NCBI RefSeq assembly: GCF_039524015.1
Contig: NZ_BAAAGF010000003.1
Coordinates: forward strand, 310,001-374,000
Length of the DNA stretch: 64,000 nucleotides
Source of the DNA: Gaetbulibacter_B jejuensis
GTDB lineage: Bacteria; Bacteroidota; Bacteroidia; Flavobacteriales; Flavobacteriaceae
Direction: 5' to 3'
Position numbers and translations under genes: made by a program
The notes under the pieces: generated by a model
Told to the model about the DNA's origin: nothing
Seen by the model: the letters and a program-made list of their open reading frames with translations, nothing else
The model's database searches: none
Shown here: in pieces, positions 17,154 through 26,592 of the stretch
Numbering within the stretch: position 1 is the first letter of the stretch
Layout: every line of letters begins with the position of its first letter

Positions 17154-18308
17154 TTCTAATATTTTATAATCTTCTTTTGGTGGCTCTTCTACAGTACCAA
17201 ATAATTTATCTTTCCAATTCGTCCATTTGTACTTTTTAGAAAAGATAAATAACAGTATTGGAAACATCACAAACACTGGTAAAAATACATCTATAAATCC
17301 TGCTTCAGTTGGGTTAGACATATCTTTTAAAATAGAATGTGTTTGAAAAGCAGTCCAATCAGCAGTTACCAATAAAGCTGTAAACAAGTTGTTTGCAGCA
17401 TGAAACCCTAAAGCTAACTCCATACCTTCATCCATTAAAGTCATAATCCCTAAAAAGAGTCCTGTACCAATGTAATACACCATAATTACATTACCCAATT
17501 GCTTAACCTCAGGGTTTGAAATATGCAACAATCCAAAGACAGCCGATGTAACTAGTAACGGTACCCAGTTCCTATTGAATAGTTTGAATATGCTATCAAA
17601 TTTTTCGCTTTCTAAACTGTTCTTGAAAACAGAATTTACCAATACTAAAGCGATTAAACATACTAATAAATACAACAGCTTAAAATACCATTTAAAATCA
17701 ATTAAATAAGGTAAAGCAAAATATACTATTACTGCTATCAATAACACCATAAAAGTAGCAGGAAATGTTCTATTTGTGGTAGATACCCCAATTCCTTGCA
17801 TTAAATAACCTCTAAACAAATATTCTTCAAAACTGGTTTGTAAAGGCACCATAATAATGGCAATAACACAAAGAATTAAAAAAGGACCAAGTTTAAAATT
17901 CACTACATAGTCATCAGGTGACATAAAGTAATCTAACAGTGTTAAGCCACTAGATACAATTCCCCAAAAGAAAAAGGCAAAGAACACACGTTTCCAATCT
18001 ATTTTAGGTCTAGAGGTTGTTAAATGTGTTATGGTTTGCTTGTGTAATGCTTTAATAGCTATAAAAATTCCAACCAAACCAATAGCAAAGGATAGCAGCA
18101 TTAAAAACAAATTTAAATTAGGTTCAAGCATACTAAGCATTGCTTGTTCGTTTAAATTCGCAAGGTCATCTCCTTCTTCTATTGCTTTAAACATCACCAA
18201 TGCAGTAAAAGGTATTTGACCAACTACAACAGCAGCTGCTATTATTATAAACCCTATAAAATATCTCCACCAATCGTGTAAGACATTAAACGCTTGTGCT
18301 ATATACAT
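17151..18308 (-). CDS. CPBP family intramembrane metalloprotease
   Basis: This 385-residue protein has about eight membrane segments. The CAAX-protease/bacteriocin-processing (CPBP) motifs are visible: FEEYLFRGYLMQG (EExxxR), FGLLHISNPE (FxxxH) and a late HAANN. These residues form the glutamate/histidine active site in the Rce1 fold. Family roles include prenyl-protein processing, bacteriocin immunity and signalling; the substrate here is unknown. It starts three bases after the menC stop on the same strand, so they are probably cotranscribed, though no functional link is obvious. Confidence 0.88.
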   Translation of the reverse strand: MYIAQAFNVLHDWWRYFIGFIIIAAAVVVGQIPFTALVMFKAIEEGDDLANLNEQAMLSMLEPNLNLFLMLLSFAIGLVGIFIAIKALHKQTITHLTTSRPKIDWKRVFFAFFFWGIVSSGLTLLDYFMSPDDYVVNFKLGPFLILCVIAIIMVPLQTSFEEYLFRGYLMQGIGVSTTNRTFPATFMVLLIAVIVYFALPYLIDFKWYFKLLYLLVCLIALVLVNSVFKNSLESEKFDSIFKLFNRNWVPLLVTSAVFGLLHISNPEVKQLGNVIMVYYIGTGLFLGIMTLMDEGMELALGFHAANNLFTALLVTADWTAFQTHSILKDMSNPTEAGFIDVFLPVFVMFPILLFIFSKKYKWTNWKDKLFGTVEEPPKEDYKILE

Positions 18309-18311
18309 AAA

Positions 18312-19346
18312 TTATAAGTTAAAGTTCCAATCTAAATTTTTATTGAAGTGCAATTTACCATTTTTTACCAATAACGGACTATCAAAATTATTAGTAAACA
18401 AACTGCCTGTGCCTAAGCCTTGTGGCATTGTATTTTGTAAAGTATACGTCCATTGTGCAATGGCATTTAACCCAACATTACTCTCTAATGCACTAGTAAT
18501 CCACCAACCTATACTTCGCTCTTCAGCTAAGTCAATCCACGCTTTGCTTCCTTTAAAACCACCTATAAAACTTGGTTTTAAAATAATGTATTGCGGATTA
18601 ATGATTTGTAATAGTTTTTGCTTTTCAGAGGTATCAAAAACACCTATAAGTTCTTCATCTAAAGCAATTGGTAATGGTGTATCTTCACACAAACTCGCCA
18701 TTTCATACCAATTCCCTTGCTTAATAGGTTGCTCAATAGAATGTAAATCGAGCTCGCTTAAATAGTTTAATTTATCTAGAGCGTCATCAACCGAAAACGC
18801 ACCATTGGCATCAACCCTAAGCTCGATATCGCTTTTTGAAAACTCTTTTCTTATAGATTTAAGCAGATTGTATTCTGTTTGAAAATCGATAGCGCCAATT
18901 TTCATTTTAATACATGAAAAACCTGCTTCAATTTTCTCTTTTATCTGTTGCTTCATAAAAGCTTCGGTTCCCATCCATATCAATCCATTAATTGAAATAG
19001 CGTCTACTCCGTTAGTAAATTTAGAAGGAAATAATTGAAACGACGATGCGCTCTCAAGAGATTTAAAAGCCATTTCCAACCCAAATTGAATACTAGGAAA
19101 TTCAACAAGCTCACTATACAGCTCCTCTAAACCTAAATGAATGTTATTGCAAGTCCATTTTAGTTTTTCTTCGTAATCTGGTCTGTCGTCTGCACTTAAA
19201 CCACGTAAAATCCCACATTCGCCTATACCTTGTTGTCCATTGGCTTCTATACTAATAAACCAAGTTTCTTTGGTTTTAAGAATTCCTCTAGATGTTCCAC
19301 TAGGTTGTTTAAAATTAAGAATGTACTTGTGGTATGTGGCTTTCAT
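18312..19346 (-). CDS. menC: o-Succinylbenzoate synthase MenC
   Basis: This 344-residue enolase-superfamily enzyme shows the catalytic lysine pair CIKMKIGA, metal ligands RVDANGAF, SIEQPIKQG and ALDEELIG, and the second lysine ILKPSFIGG. These fit the muconate-lactonizing subgroup. In this setting (menE, menAB, menD, menF nearby) it is the dehydratase making o-succinylbenzoate from SHCHC rather than a dipeptide epimerase. It lies between the DUF2490 gene and the CPBP protease gene on the same strand. Confidence 0.9.
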   Translation of the reverse strand: MKATYHKYILNFKQPSGTSRGILKTKETWFISIEANGQQGIGECGILRGLSADDRPDYEEKLKWTCNNIHLGLEELYSELVEFPSIQFGLEMAFKSLESASSFQLFPSKFTNGVDAISINGLIWMGTEAFMKQQIKEKIEAGFSCIKMKIGAIDFQTEYNLLKSIRKEFSKSDIELRVDANGAFSVDDALDKLNYLSELDLHSIEQPIKQGNWYEMASLCEDTPLPIALDEELIGVFDTSEKQKLLQIINPQYIILKPSFIGGFKGSKAWIDLAEERSIGWWITSALESNVGLNAIAQWTYTLQNTMPQGLGTGSLFTNNFDSPLLVKNGKLHFNKNLDWNFNL

Positions 19347-19371
19347 TGGGTAATCAACATGATGAAATACA

Positions 19372-20073
19372 TTAAAATTTATGGTGCATACTCACTTGTA
19401 GTTGCCCTTTTCCTTGTGCATTGGTTTTTTGGTTCATCCAACCCAATTGAAACTTAATTTTTGAGTTCAACACATAACCTAATCCTAAATACGTACGGTT
19501 TCTATCAAAAAACTCAACCGTTCTATCATCACCTATATCTTGTTGTCCGTTGATAAATAATTCGTTGTATAACGCTGCATAAATGGTATTTTTCTCGAAC
19601 GTTTTTTTATTAAACGGAATATTCATAAACAGGTTATAACGATAACGCGTTCTAAAATCTTGGTCTTCAACAAAACGTTGCTCATATCTAAAACGATGCG
19701 TTAAATACACACGACCTCCTATTTTTTGTGGTAAAAGTGCTTCTTGGTAAATTCTACTTTCAACCGAAGTATCATCGCTTTCACCTAAGGCTCCAGATGT
19801 AATATGCGCATATCCTAAGGTTAATTTTACTGACGTATTTTTTGGTCTGTACGTAACACCAGAACGTATAAGCAACTGCTCTAAATCTCCCATGATGTTC
19901 CAGTTTCTGTACTGCACATCACCTTGCAACCCAAATTTGCTCTCTTTAAACTGAGTATCAAAAAAATACATGTACCACGCTCCCATTTGGTCTGGGTTTT
20001 GGGCTTTAGTGGATTGCGTAAATGATACTGTTAAAATGGAAAATAATAATAAAACACGAGCTGTTTTGGTCAT
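19372..20073 (-). CDS. DUF2490 outer-membrane-like protein
   Basis: This 233-residue protein has a signal peptide (RVLLLFSILTVSFTQSTKAQ). Alternating beta strands rich in aromatic residues follow (GAWYMYFFDTQF, QYRNWN, RFRYEQRF, RTRYRYNLFMNIPF), ending in a C-terminal aromatic strand (QLQVSMHHKF). The pattern fits the DUF2490 family of predicted small outer-membrane beta barrels in Bacteroidota. Function is unknown. It precedes menC on the same strand by 25 bases. Confidence 0.88.
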   Translation of the reverse strand: MTKTARVLLLFSILTVSFTQSTKAQNPDQMGAWYMYFFDTQFKESKFGLQGDVQYRNWNIMGDLEQLLIRSGVTYRPKNTSVKLTLGYAHITSGALGESDDTSVESRIYQEALLPQKIGGRVYLTHRFRYEQRFVEDQDFRTRYRYNLFMNIPFNKKTFEKNTIYAALYNELFINGQQDIGDDRTVEFFDRNRTYLGLGYVLNSKIKFQLGWMNQKTNAQGKGQLQVSMHHKF

Positions 20074-20157
20074 AGCATTTATATTTTTGGATTGTTTTAA
20101 TCCTGATTTAGGATAATAAAAAAAGTATTAAATTTAGAAACACAAATATCTTACTTA

Positions 20158-21063
20158 ATGCCTGAATTTCCAAATATCATCCACTTTGCCATTCCTTTTT
20201 TCATCTTATCAATGGCACTGGAATTATATGTTACCACACGCGAAAAATTTAAAGAAACCAAAGGTTACGAACCCAAAGATGCCTTTGCCTCTATTGCTAT
20301 GGGTTTAGGCAATGTGTTTTTAGGCTTTTTTAGTAAAGCTATTGTACTTGGAGCTTTTGTAGTGATTTATGAAAACTTTAGGCTCTTTACCATTCCTGTG
20401 GCTTGGTGGAGTTTTATTTTAATTTTCTTTGCTGATGATTTCTCTTACTACTGGTTTCATCGTATTTCGCATGAGTGTCGTTTGTTTTGGGCATCTCATG
20501 TGGTGCACCATTCGTCGCAACATTACAATTTAAGTACAGCATTAAGACAAACGTGGTCTGGTGGGTTTTACTCGTTTATTTTTTGGTTGTGGTTACCGCT
20601 TTTGGGCTTTCATCCTGCTATGATTTTACTGCAAATGTCTATTAGCTTACTGTATCAATTCTGGATTCATACAGAAGCTATCCATAAAATGCCAAAGTGG
20701 TTTGAAGCTGTTATGAACACACCTTCGCATCACAGAGTACATCATGGTAGTAACCCTATTTATTTAGATAGAAATCACGCTGGCATCCTTATTATTTGGG
20801 ATAAGATGTTCGGTACATTTCAACCCGAACTTAGCGAGGAAAAAGTACGTTATGGTTTGGTAACTAATATCAACACATACAATCCTGTAAAGATTGCTTT
20901 TGTTGAATGGTACAATATGCTTAAAGATGCGTTTTCAGGAAAAAAATCGTTAAAAGACCGTTGGCATTACCTTACCAAGCCACCAGGTTGGAAACACGAT
21001 GGTACAGGAAAACTTAGTGACGATTTGCGAGAAGAATGGTTAAAGTCTGGTAAAAACAGATAA
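20158..21063 (+). CDS. Sterol desaturase / fatty acid hydroxylase superfamily protein
   Basis: This 301-residue membrane protein with about four helices carries the di-iron histidine boxes HRISHE (HxxxH), HVVHHSSQHYN (HxxHH) and HRVHHGSN (HxxHH), followed by RNHAGILIIWDKMFGTF. These define the ERG3/fatty-acid hydroxylase superfamily. Likely substrates are membrane lipids or isoprenoids; which one cannot be told. It is followed by the universal stress protein gene on the same strand after 76 bases. Confidence 0.9.
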   Translation: MPEFPNIIHFAIPFFILSMALELYVTTREKFKETKGYEPKDAFASIAMGLGNVFLGFFSKAIVLGAFVVIYENFRLFTIPVAWWSFILIFFADDFSYYWFHRISHECRLFWASHVVHHSSQHYNLSTALRQTWSGGFYSFIFWLWLPLLGFHPAMILLQMSISLLYQFWIHTEAIHKMPKWFEAVMNTPSHHRVHHGSNPIYLDRNHAGILIIWDKMFGTFQPELSEEKVRYGLVTNINTYNPVKIAFVEWYNMLKDAFSGKKSLKDRWHYLTKPPGWKHDGTGKLSDDLREEWLKSGKNR

Positions 21064-21139
21064 AAACTACTGATATTTATCATATACTGTTTGCCAAAAA
21101 ACCTTTAATTTTATAGTGTAATTATTTCAAAGCAAAAAA

Positions 21140-21988
21140 ATGAAGAATATACTATTACCTACCGATTTTTCTGATAATTCATGGAAAGCGATTTCATACG
21201 CTTTAGAGCTGCTTAAAGATGCTGAATGTACATTTTACTTAATGCATTCGTACGAGCCACAAGTTGCTGCTCCATCAACAGCAGTTACCTCTAAGCGTGC
21301 CAACTCTATAATTATGGAGTCTATGAAAAACGAAGCTATCTCTGAACTAAACCGCTTAAAAAAACAGATAGATGCCTTACCTAAAAACGAAAACCACACG
21401 TTTAAAACCTCTATAATTAACGACTATTTTACAAGTGCTGTAAAGGCAAAAGTAAAAGAGCATAGTATTGATGCAGTAATTTTAGGAACCAAAGGTGCTA
21501 GTGGTTTAAAAGAAGTAACGTTGGGTAGCAACACTGCTGGTTTAATTGGTAAACTCACTTGCCCAATAATTGCTGTACCTTCTAACGTTGTATTTAATGA
21601 CATTAACGAAATTGGTTTTGCTGTAGACTACTCTATAAAATCTTATACCAATGGTTTAAGCTTATTAAAAGCGCTAGCTGAACATTTTGAAGCACAAGTT
21701 TCTGTGGTTCATATTTTAAAAGATAAAGCGTTAACACCTGAAAAAGCGTCTAGTAAAGAGAAACTTATTGCGTTTTTAAACCCAGTACCAACTCATTTTT
21801 ATCAATTAACTGATGTCTCAGTAGCAAAAGGAACTCGTATTTTTAGTGAAAGCAGACAATTAGACATGATGTGTGTCATTGCTAAAAAACACAATTTCTT
21901 TGAAAAGCTATTTAATAAAAGCCAGAGTAAATCTATAAGTCACCACGCTAAAGTACCTCTCATTATTTTTAATGAAGCGTCGTTTTAA
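21140..21988 (+). CDS. Universal stress protein, tandem UspA domains
   Basis: The 282 residues form two UspA domains. The first begins ILLPTDFSDNSWKA and has the ATP-binding motif GTKGASGLKEVTLGSNT (about residues 117-133) and CPIIAVPS. The second (about residues 153-280) starts IGFAVDYSIKSYTNG and ends KVPLIIFNEASF; its G-x2-G-x9-G motif is degenerate, so only the first domain is likely to bind nucleotide. It is cytoplasmic. Its role in flavobacteria is not specific; stress-induced binding of ATP is the family knowledge. Confidence 0.9.
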   Translation: MKNILLPTDFSDNSWKAISYALELLKDAECTFYLMHSYEPQVAAPSTAVTSKRANSIIMESMKNEAISELNRLKKQIDALPKNENHTFKTSIINDYFTSAVKAKVKEHSIDAVILGTKGASGLKEVTLGSNTAGLIGKLTCPIIAVPSNVVFNDINEIGFAVDYSIKSYTNGLSLLKALAEHFEAQVSVVHILKDKALTPEKASSKEKLIAFLNPVPTHFYQLTDVSVAKGTRIFSESRQLDMMCVIAKKHNFFEKLFNKSQSKSISHHAKVPLIIFNEASF

Positions 21989-21993
21989 AACAC

Positions 21994-22031
21994 AAAAAAA
22001 ATCTACTAGTTGCTAGTAGATTTTTTTTTTG
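21994..22031 (+). terminator. Terminator after the universal stress protein gene
   Basis: AAAATCTACTAG, loop TTG, CTAGTAGATTTT followed by a long T run. The stem is a perfect 12 bp. Confidence 0.92.
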
Positions 22032-22086
22032 ACTTATATCGTTTAACGTGTTTGTGTATGGTTTGTTGTGTGAATATCTGCTAGAA

Positions 22087-22138
22087 TTTTCAGAAGTAGG
22101 CAGAACAAACAATTACTTTTTGCCATTGTTGTGTGTAG
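22087..22138. repeat. Cassette-boundary repeat, downstream side of the GHKL-nuclease gene
   Basis: This stretch matches 41137-41190 closely. Identical blocks include TTTTCAGAAGTAGGC and CATTGTTGTGTGTAG, in the same order and spacing. It begins about eight bases after the stop of the GHKL gene (minus strand), just as the other copy does for its gene. The outer end TTGTGTGTAG is inverted relative to TTACACACAA at the gene's upstream side. Confidence 0.8.
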
Positions 22139-22146
22139 TGTTTTTT

Positions 22147-24060
22147 TTATATTACTATTTTTCTCTGTCTTTCAAATAACTCCATACCAGAAGCATTATC
22201 ATATCGTTTGTTTAATCTCTTTCTCAAGTTAAAAAGTCTCCTTTCGGATGAGTCAACAATTTGTGAAAAAAGACAAATCTGAACTTTCCCCATTTCTACA
22301 TCACTTCCATTAGAAACTTTTGATATAGGTTGAATTTTTTCACTAAAAGTTTCTCCGACTACAAAAGCATTAATATAAGGAGAACCGATTAATGTTCCAC
22401 AATTCATAAAATCCTCAACATAACCAACTGCTTGGTTTCTTTCTGTTTTTCCTAACTTAAATCCACCTCTTTTAAGTTCGATAATCAGAACCTTATTAAT
22501 ATTCGTGATTCCATTAGAAGTATCGAAATCTACAGTTCCTGTGATTGAGAACGTAGAATCTCCAGCAACTACGATATCAGGTCTCTTTTTATGATTGTTA
22601 AAAACAGATTTATCTATTTTTTTATTAAATACTTTTTCGATTGTTGTTTGAAGTTGATTATTCGAAGCATATTCAGGAGAATCAAATTCAGGGCCAAAAA
22701 TCCACCTCGCACTTGCAATTAAAGGATGAAGAACGTGAAGTTCGTCAACCGATTTATCGCTAGATAATTTTCTTATAGCTTCGATTACTGAAATTCTTTT
22801 ATCTATTTCATCTAATACTGTCAATGCATCTTTAACTGTCCACTTATCAAGAAGTTTATTTAAACCCTCAACATCTTCTTCAGAGAATAACGAAAGTTTT
22901 TGAAGTAGTTCGCTTCCGCTTCTTGTTTTTTCTAAATTTATAACGGTTTCAACCGCTAGATTAACAGAATCTTGTCTTGCTGTTGGGTTATTTAAAGCAA
23001 TACTCTCTATTGCTTCATTAAATTCATATTTTCCAAGAGGACTTAATTCGTTGTACTCTTTTCTATATTCATTTTTTATTTGTTTTGTTGTTTCTTCTAT
23101 GTTCTCTTTTGCAATTTCCGAAAACATCTTATGGACGGTCTCGTCAACTTTGTCAAAAATTGGATTTAGTTCTTTTGTGTTTTTAAATCCTGTCCAATCT
23201 TCTTTTATGAATTCTGCTAAATCATTGGTTTGTACAACAACTGAATATCTTTTTGCTTGTTTAGTTCTGCCATCTAAAACCATATTGAAACCTACAATCC
23301 AAGAAGGTTCGCCGACTAGCCTACCACTTTGCCAAAAAGCAATTCCTTGATATAATGTTGATTTTCGTGCTTTTTTGGAATCTATCAGATGTATTTTGAG
23401 TTCTATATCTTCAATGTTTACTGTTTCTGAAAATATCAAACCTTTATGTTCTTCTAACTGAATTGTTTTTCTGTTAATTGAAACTTTAAAATTTGGGTCG
23501 TGTAGAAATCTTGCAGAAATTACTTCTAAAATGTGTTCGGGTTTAGGTAAGTTTTTAACGACTTCAACTATAAGTTTTGTTCCCCCTTTTTCAGAAGTTC
23601 CAAAGTTTTGTTCTTTGATAATAAAGGGCTCTTTTTCACTTTTTGTGGTAATTGTAAATTCAGATTTTTTCCCACTGTTGTTAGTTATAACCTTGTATTC
23701 ATTATTAAAACAAAGCATTCCGTGTCTTCCAACTCCGTTTCTTCCATAAGCATATCTTTGTTGGTCAACGCCTTTTGGAAAAAGGACTTTTTTTCCTTGA
23801 TGTTTTAGTCTATTATAACCTAATTTCATCCATCTTGAATAAAATTCGTCTTTTGATAAACCAACACCATTATCTTCAATAATTAGATTCAGTCCTTTTT
23901 CTTCGGGAATGTAAATATCGACAATTGTAGCACCAGCATCCCAAGCATTAGCAACCAATTCAGTAAGTGCGACTTCTGGCGAATTTCCAAGACTTCCTAA
24001 AGTTCTAATTAAATAGTCTTCCTCAAATAATGAGCCTTGTATTATGGTTTCTTTCTTCAA
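22147..24060 (-). CDS. GHKL ATPase fused to a PD-(D/E)xK nuclease-like domain
   Basis: The 637-residue cytoplasmic protein starts at a TTG, forced by an in-frame TAA just upstream and by the need for the N-box. Residues 30-170 form a GHKL (Hsp90/MutL/MORC-type) ATPase: N-box ELVANAWDAGA (Glu34, Asn38), G1 EDNGVGLS (Asp63), G2 GRNGVGRHG and GGTKLIVEV. A middle S5-like region and helical stretch follow. Residues about 493-545 hold RPDIVV (Asp495), IIELKRG (Glu528-x-Lys530) and ERNQAVGYV (Gln543), which fits a PD-(D/E)xK nuclease core. It resembles prokaryotic MORC/MutL-like conflict proteins. It stands alone, flanked by repeat elements shared with 40-42 kb, so it is probably acquired and a defence candidate. 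Confidence 0.75.
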   Translation of the reverse strand: MKKETIIQGSLFEEDYLIRTLGSLGNSPEVALTELVANAWDAGATIVDIYIPEEKGLNLIIEDNGVGLSKDEFYSRWMKLGYNRLKHQGKKVLFPKGVDQQRYAYGRNGVGRHGMLCFNNEYKVITNNSGKKSEFTITTKSEKEPFIIKEQNFGTSEKGGTKLIVEVVKNLPKPEHILEVISARFLHDPNFKVSINRKTIQLEEHKGLIFSETVNIEDIELKIHLIDSKKARKSTLYQGIAFWQSGRLVGEPSWIVGFNMVLDGRTKQAKRYSVVVQTNDLAEFIKEDWTGFKNTKELNPIFDKVDETVHKMFSEIAKENIEETTKQIKNEYRKEYNELSPLGKYEFNEAIESIALNNPTARQDSVNLAVETVINLEKTRSGSELLQKLSLFSEEDVEGLNKLLDKWTVKDALTVLDEIDKRISVIEAIRKLSSDKSVDELHVLHPLIASARWIFGPEFDSPEYASNNQLQTTIEKVFNKKIDKSVFNNHKKRPDIVVAGDSTFSITGTVDFDTSNGITNINKVLIIELKRGGFKLGKTERNQAVGYVEDFMNCGTLIGSPYINAFVVGETFSEKIQPISKVSNGSDVEMGKVQICLFSQIVDSSERRLFNLRKRLNKRYDNASGMELFERQRKIVI

Positions 24061-24080
24061 TGTTTGTTGGTTTTGTTACA

Positions 24081-24127
24081 TTACACACAACTTTAAAAAG
24101 ATATGGATTGCTTTAACAATCCACACC
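24081..24127. repeat. Cassette-boundary repeat, upstream side of the GHKL-nuclease gene
   Basis: It shares TTACACACAACTTTAAAA, GATATG and the following pattern with 42040-42088, and CAACTTTA..AAA, GATTGCTTTAA.AATC with 41006-41053. A small hairpin, GGATTG-CTTTAA-CAATCC, sits at 24105-24122; the other copies keep a hairpin with changed bases. It lies directly before the TTG start of the gene. Confidence 0.78.
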
Positions 24128-24209
24128 TTTAGTCAAGCATTTTTTCGTCCAACCAATTTACTGTAAAAAACTAAATTACAAATAGTTAGTTATACATTTT
24201 TATTAACAG

Positions 24210-24887
24210 CTACAGCTCAATACTCTCACCTATTTCTAGCAGCATTAAGTCTTTGTTTTTGTCAAAAAATTGGCGTTTGGCTTCTTCGTGGTCAATTTCA
24301 ATATATCCAAAAGTGTCAAAGTGGTAACCCAATACTTTATCGCATTGCACAAAATCGCTCGCTGTAATGGCATCTTCAATTCCCATGGTAAAGTTGTCAC
24401 CTATTGGTAAAATGGCTAAGTCTAGTTTAGTACGCAATGGTATCAGTTTCATATCCATAGTTAAGGCTGTATCACCTGCTATGTAAATGTTTTTGTGTTC
24501 GCCTTCAATCACAAAACCTCCTGGTTGTCCACCATAGCTTCCATCAGGAAACGACGAGGTATGAATAGCGTTAACGTATTTTACCATGCCAAATTCAAAA
24601 TCCCACGAACCACCATGATTCATTGGGTGTACTTCAAAGCCTTGAGCTTCATAATACGAGGTAATTTCAAAATTAGATACAATAACTGCATTGGTGTGTT
24701 TTGCAATGGCTTCGACATCTAAAATATGATCTTGATGCGCATGCGTAATCAAAATATAATCGGCTTTTAAACTGTTGATGTCTATATGTTTTGCCTTGTC
24801 ATTGGCAGTAATAAAAGGGTCTACCAAAATATGTACGTCGTTAACTTCAATGCCTAAAGCGGCATGACCGTAAAATGTAATTTTCAT
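24210..24887 (-). CDS. Metal-dependent hydrolase, UPF0173 / UlaG-like metallo-beta-lactamase fold
   Basis: This 225-residue cytoplasmic protein shows FYGHAALGIE at the N-terminus, the metal motif ITHAHQDHILD (HxHxDH), MNHGGSW, AIHTSSFPDGS, IAGDTALTMD and LGYHFDTFGYI. This is the full ligand set of the UPF0173 hydrolases. Substrates of this family are mostly undefined; UlaG itself is an ascorbate-6-phosphate lactonase. It is cotranscribed after the secreted propeller-like gene, 12 bases away. Confidence 0.9.
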   Translation of the reverse strand: MKITFYGHAALGIEVNDVHILVDPFITANDKAKHIDINSLKADYILITHAHQDHILDVEAIAKHTNAVIVSNFEITSYYEAQGFEVHPMNHGGSWDFEFGMVKYVNAIHTSSFPDGSYGGQPGGFVIEGEHKNIYIAGDTALTMDMKLIPLRTKLDLAILPIGDNFTMGIEDAITASDFVQCDKVLGYHFDTFGYIEIDHEEAKRQFFDKNKDLMLLEIGESIEL

Positions 24888-24899
24888 AGGATTACTGTT

Positions 24900-26399
24900 T
24901 TATTTTAAAATCATAAATTGTTTTTTCTTTCTACCATCACTAGCCATAATAAAGGTGTTGTTTTCAAAGGTACCAAAGTATGGTGTGTAGTAGGTATTGC
25001 CTTTATTGTCTTGTATTTTGTCGTAAGACACTTTTCCATCAGCTGAATATACAAAATCAAATAACGCAGTAGATTCTAGGAAACCTTTTGATACTTTGGT
25101 TCTTCCATCATTCTTTTCGGTAAGTCGCTTACCAGAATTTAAAATAACGTGCAATTGGTCGTCTTTTAAAAAAGCATTATACGAAGGTGCTGTTGCTTTT
25201 TTAAATATGCTTCGTCCCCAACTTAACTCTCCTTTAGCATCAAATTTCATAATTAAAATATCGTCATAATGGTAGGTTGTTACCCAATAACCTCCTGTAG
25301 TTCCTGTTGACACATAGGTTTGTGTAATATAAAACTCTTCAGCTAAAATGTAAGTATTACCATTGTTATCTTGCAATACATAATCTACATAAAAGTTAGA
25401 AATCTCTTTCCCTTTAGATTTTTTTCGGTCTGCTCTGTTTTCACCATACAAGTCTTTATATACCTCAATTGGCAGCTCATAAGAACGTTTACGTTTTACA
25501 GCAAGCGCATTGGTATCAATTACAAAATTGCAACCACCTTTAATCTTAAATACATTTTTTTCAGAATAGAACCCAAGCAAGTGCAATTCATCTTGAATGA
25601 TTGAAATATTAAGCGACTGGATGTGCTCATCTTCGCCTAAAGAAATTGTGATATCATTTGTACCAGACTGTGTGACTTTGTTAAGTACAAACTCATAATT
25701 AGCATCTCCTTTTCGTTTTAACGAACGTCCTTTAATAAACAATTTTCCTAGTCCATAAACCGTTGCGTTATCGTCAATAGATAAATCGTTGTGCTCATAA
25801 AAACGCTTTTCGTGTTCTTGGTACGCCTTTTCGTAAAGCAAACTTAAATTGTTAGAATTAAACACTCTAATAGTGTAAGAGTTGCTGTTCTTTTTAATAT
25901 TATCGGTAGTTATGGCAAAATAATTTCCGTTTGGTGAAATGGCAAAACTGGTTTGACGCTTGTTTTGTCCTGAAAACAACAACTGCTTCTTCTCTACTGT
26001 AGTTTCAAAAAGTTTGACCTTTTTATGAGTTTTAGCTGCAATGTCAAAAATATGGCAGTACACAATACGCTCAGTCTTTTTTGGCGCATAAACAGTAAAA
26101 AATTTAATCTCGTTGTCATAAAATAACTCACCTACAAACGTTTCTTTTTTATCGCTCTCTACAACCTCATTAAATACTTTTTTAAGATTAGCGTCAAAAA
26201 TATCAAACAGAATATCTCTTTTACTATTACGCACTATACCTGTAAGTCCAGACTCTGTAGTATGAATTGAAAGGATATCGTTGGCTTTAACTTTGTCTTT
26301 GTATTCTTCACTTTCGGTAACAGTTAGTTTAGTAGTACTTTCTTGGGCTGTAGTAAAATGTAATGCCAAAAGCATTACAATTAGGGCGAGTTTTTTCAT
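24900..26399 (-). CDS. Exported protein of unknown function, propeller-like
   Basis: This 499-residue protein has a signal peptide (KLALIVMLLALHFTTAQ). The mature part is a run of beta-strand repeats of the kind seen in propeller proteins: FAISPNGNYFAITTDN, VLQDNNGNTYILAEEF and IMKFDAKGELSWGRSI. The last two resemble NHL/SBBP-like strands. No catalytic motif is visible. It probably sits in the periplasm or on the surface and may bind a partner. It is followed by the UPF0173 hydrolase gene. Confidence 0.75.
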   Translation of the reverse strand: MKKLALIVMLLALHFTTAQESTTKLTVTESEEYKDKVKANDILSIHTTESGLTGIVRNSKRDILFDIFDANLKKVFNEVVESDKKETFVGELFYDNEIKFFTVYAPKKTERIVYCHIFDIAAKTHKKVKLFETTVEKKQLLFSGQNKRQTSFAISPNGNYFAITTDNIKKNSNSYTIRVFNSNNLSLLYEKAYQEHEKRFYEHNDLSIDDNATVYGLGKLFIKGRSLKRKGDANYEFVLNKVTQSGTNDITISLGEDEHIQSLNISIIQDELHLLGFYSEKNVFKIKGGCNFVIDTNALAVKRKRSYELPIEVYKDLYGENRADRKKSKGKEISNFYVDYVLQDNNGNTYILAEEFYITQTYVSTGTTGGYWVTTYHYDDILIMKFDAKGELSWGRSIFKKATAPSYNAFLKDDQLHVILNSGKRLTEKNDGRTKVSKGFLESTALFDFVYSADGKVSYDKIQDNKGNTYYTPYFGTFENNTFIMASDGRKKKQFMILK

Positions 26400-26439
26400 G
26401 TAAGTGTTTTATTGTTAATTTAAGGAAGAAAAGTACAAA

Positions 26440-26480
26440 AAAACTCAGACACATTGAAATACATATGTCTGAGTTTTAAA
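26440..26480 (-). terminator. Terminator of the menB-menA operon
   Basis: AAAACTCAGACA (26440-26451) and TGTCTGAGTTTT (26466-26477) form a perfect 12-bp stem with a 14-base loop; on the minus strand a T run follows. It lies about 115 bases after the menA stop. The rest of the gap to the next gene is AT-rich, with nothing else supported. Confidence 0.85.
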
Positions 26481-26592
26481 GCCCCAAATTTCATTGCCAA
26501 CACTGTAGCAAAATATGCTGACCTACAAAATTTTCGAATTAAATATATAAATTAATTTATTGATTTACAAGTATTTATAAAAATATTTTTTT

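Noticed and set aside
24210..24887. UlaG as the name of the UPF0173 hydrolase
   Set aside because: No ascorbate or sugar-acid genes are nearby; only the fold and metal site are supported.
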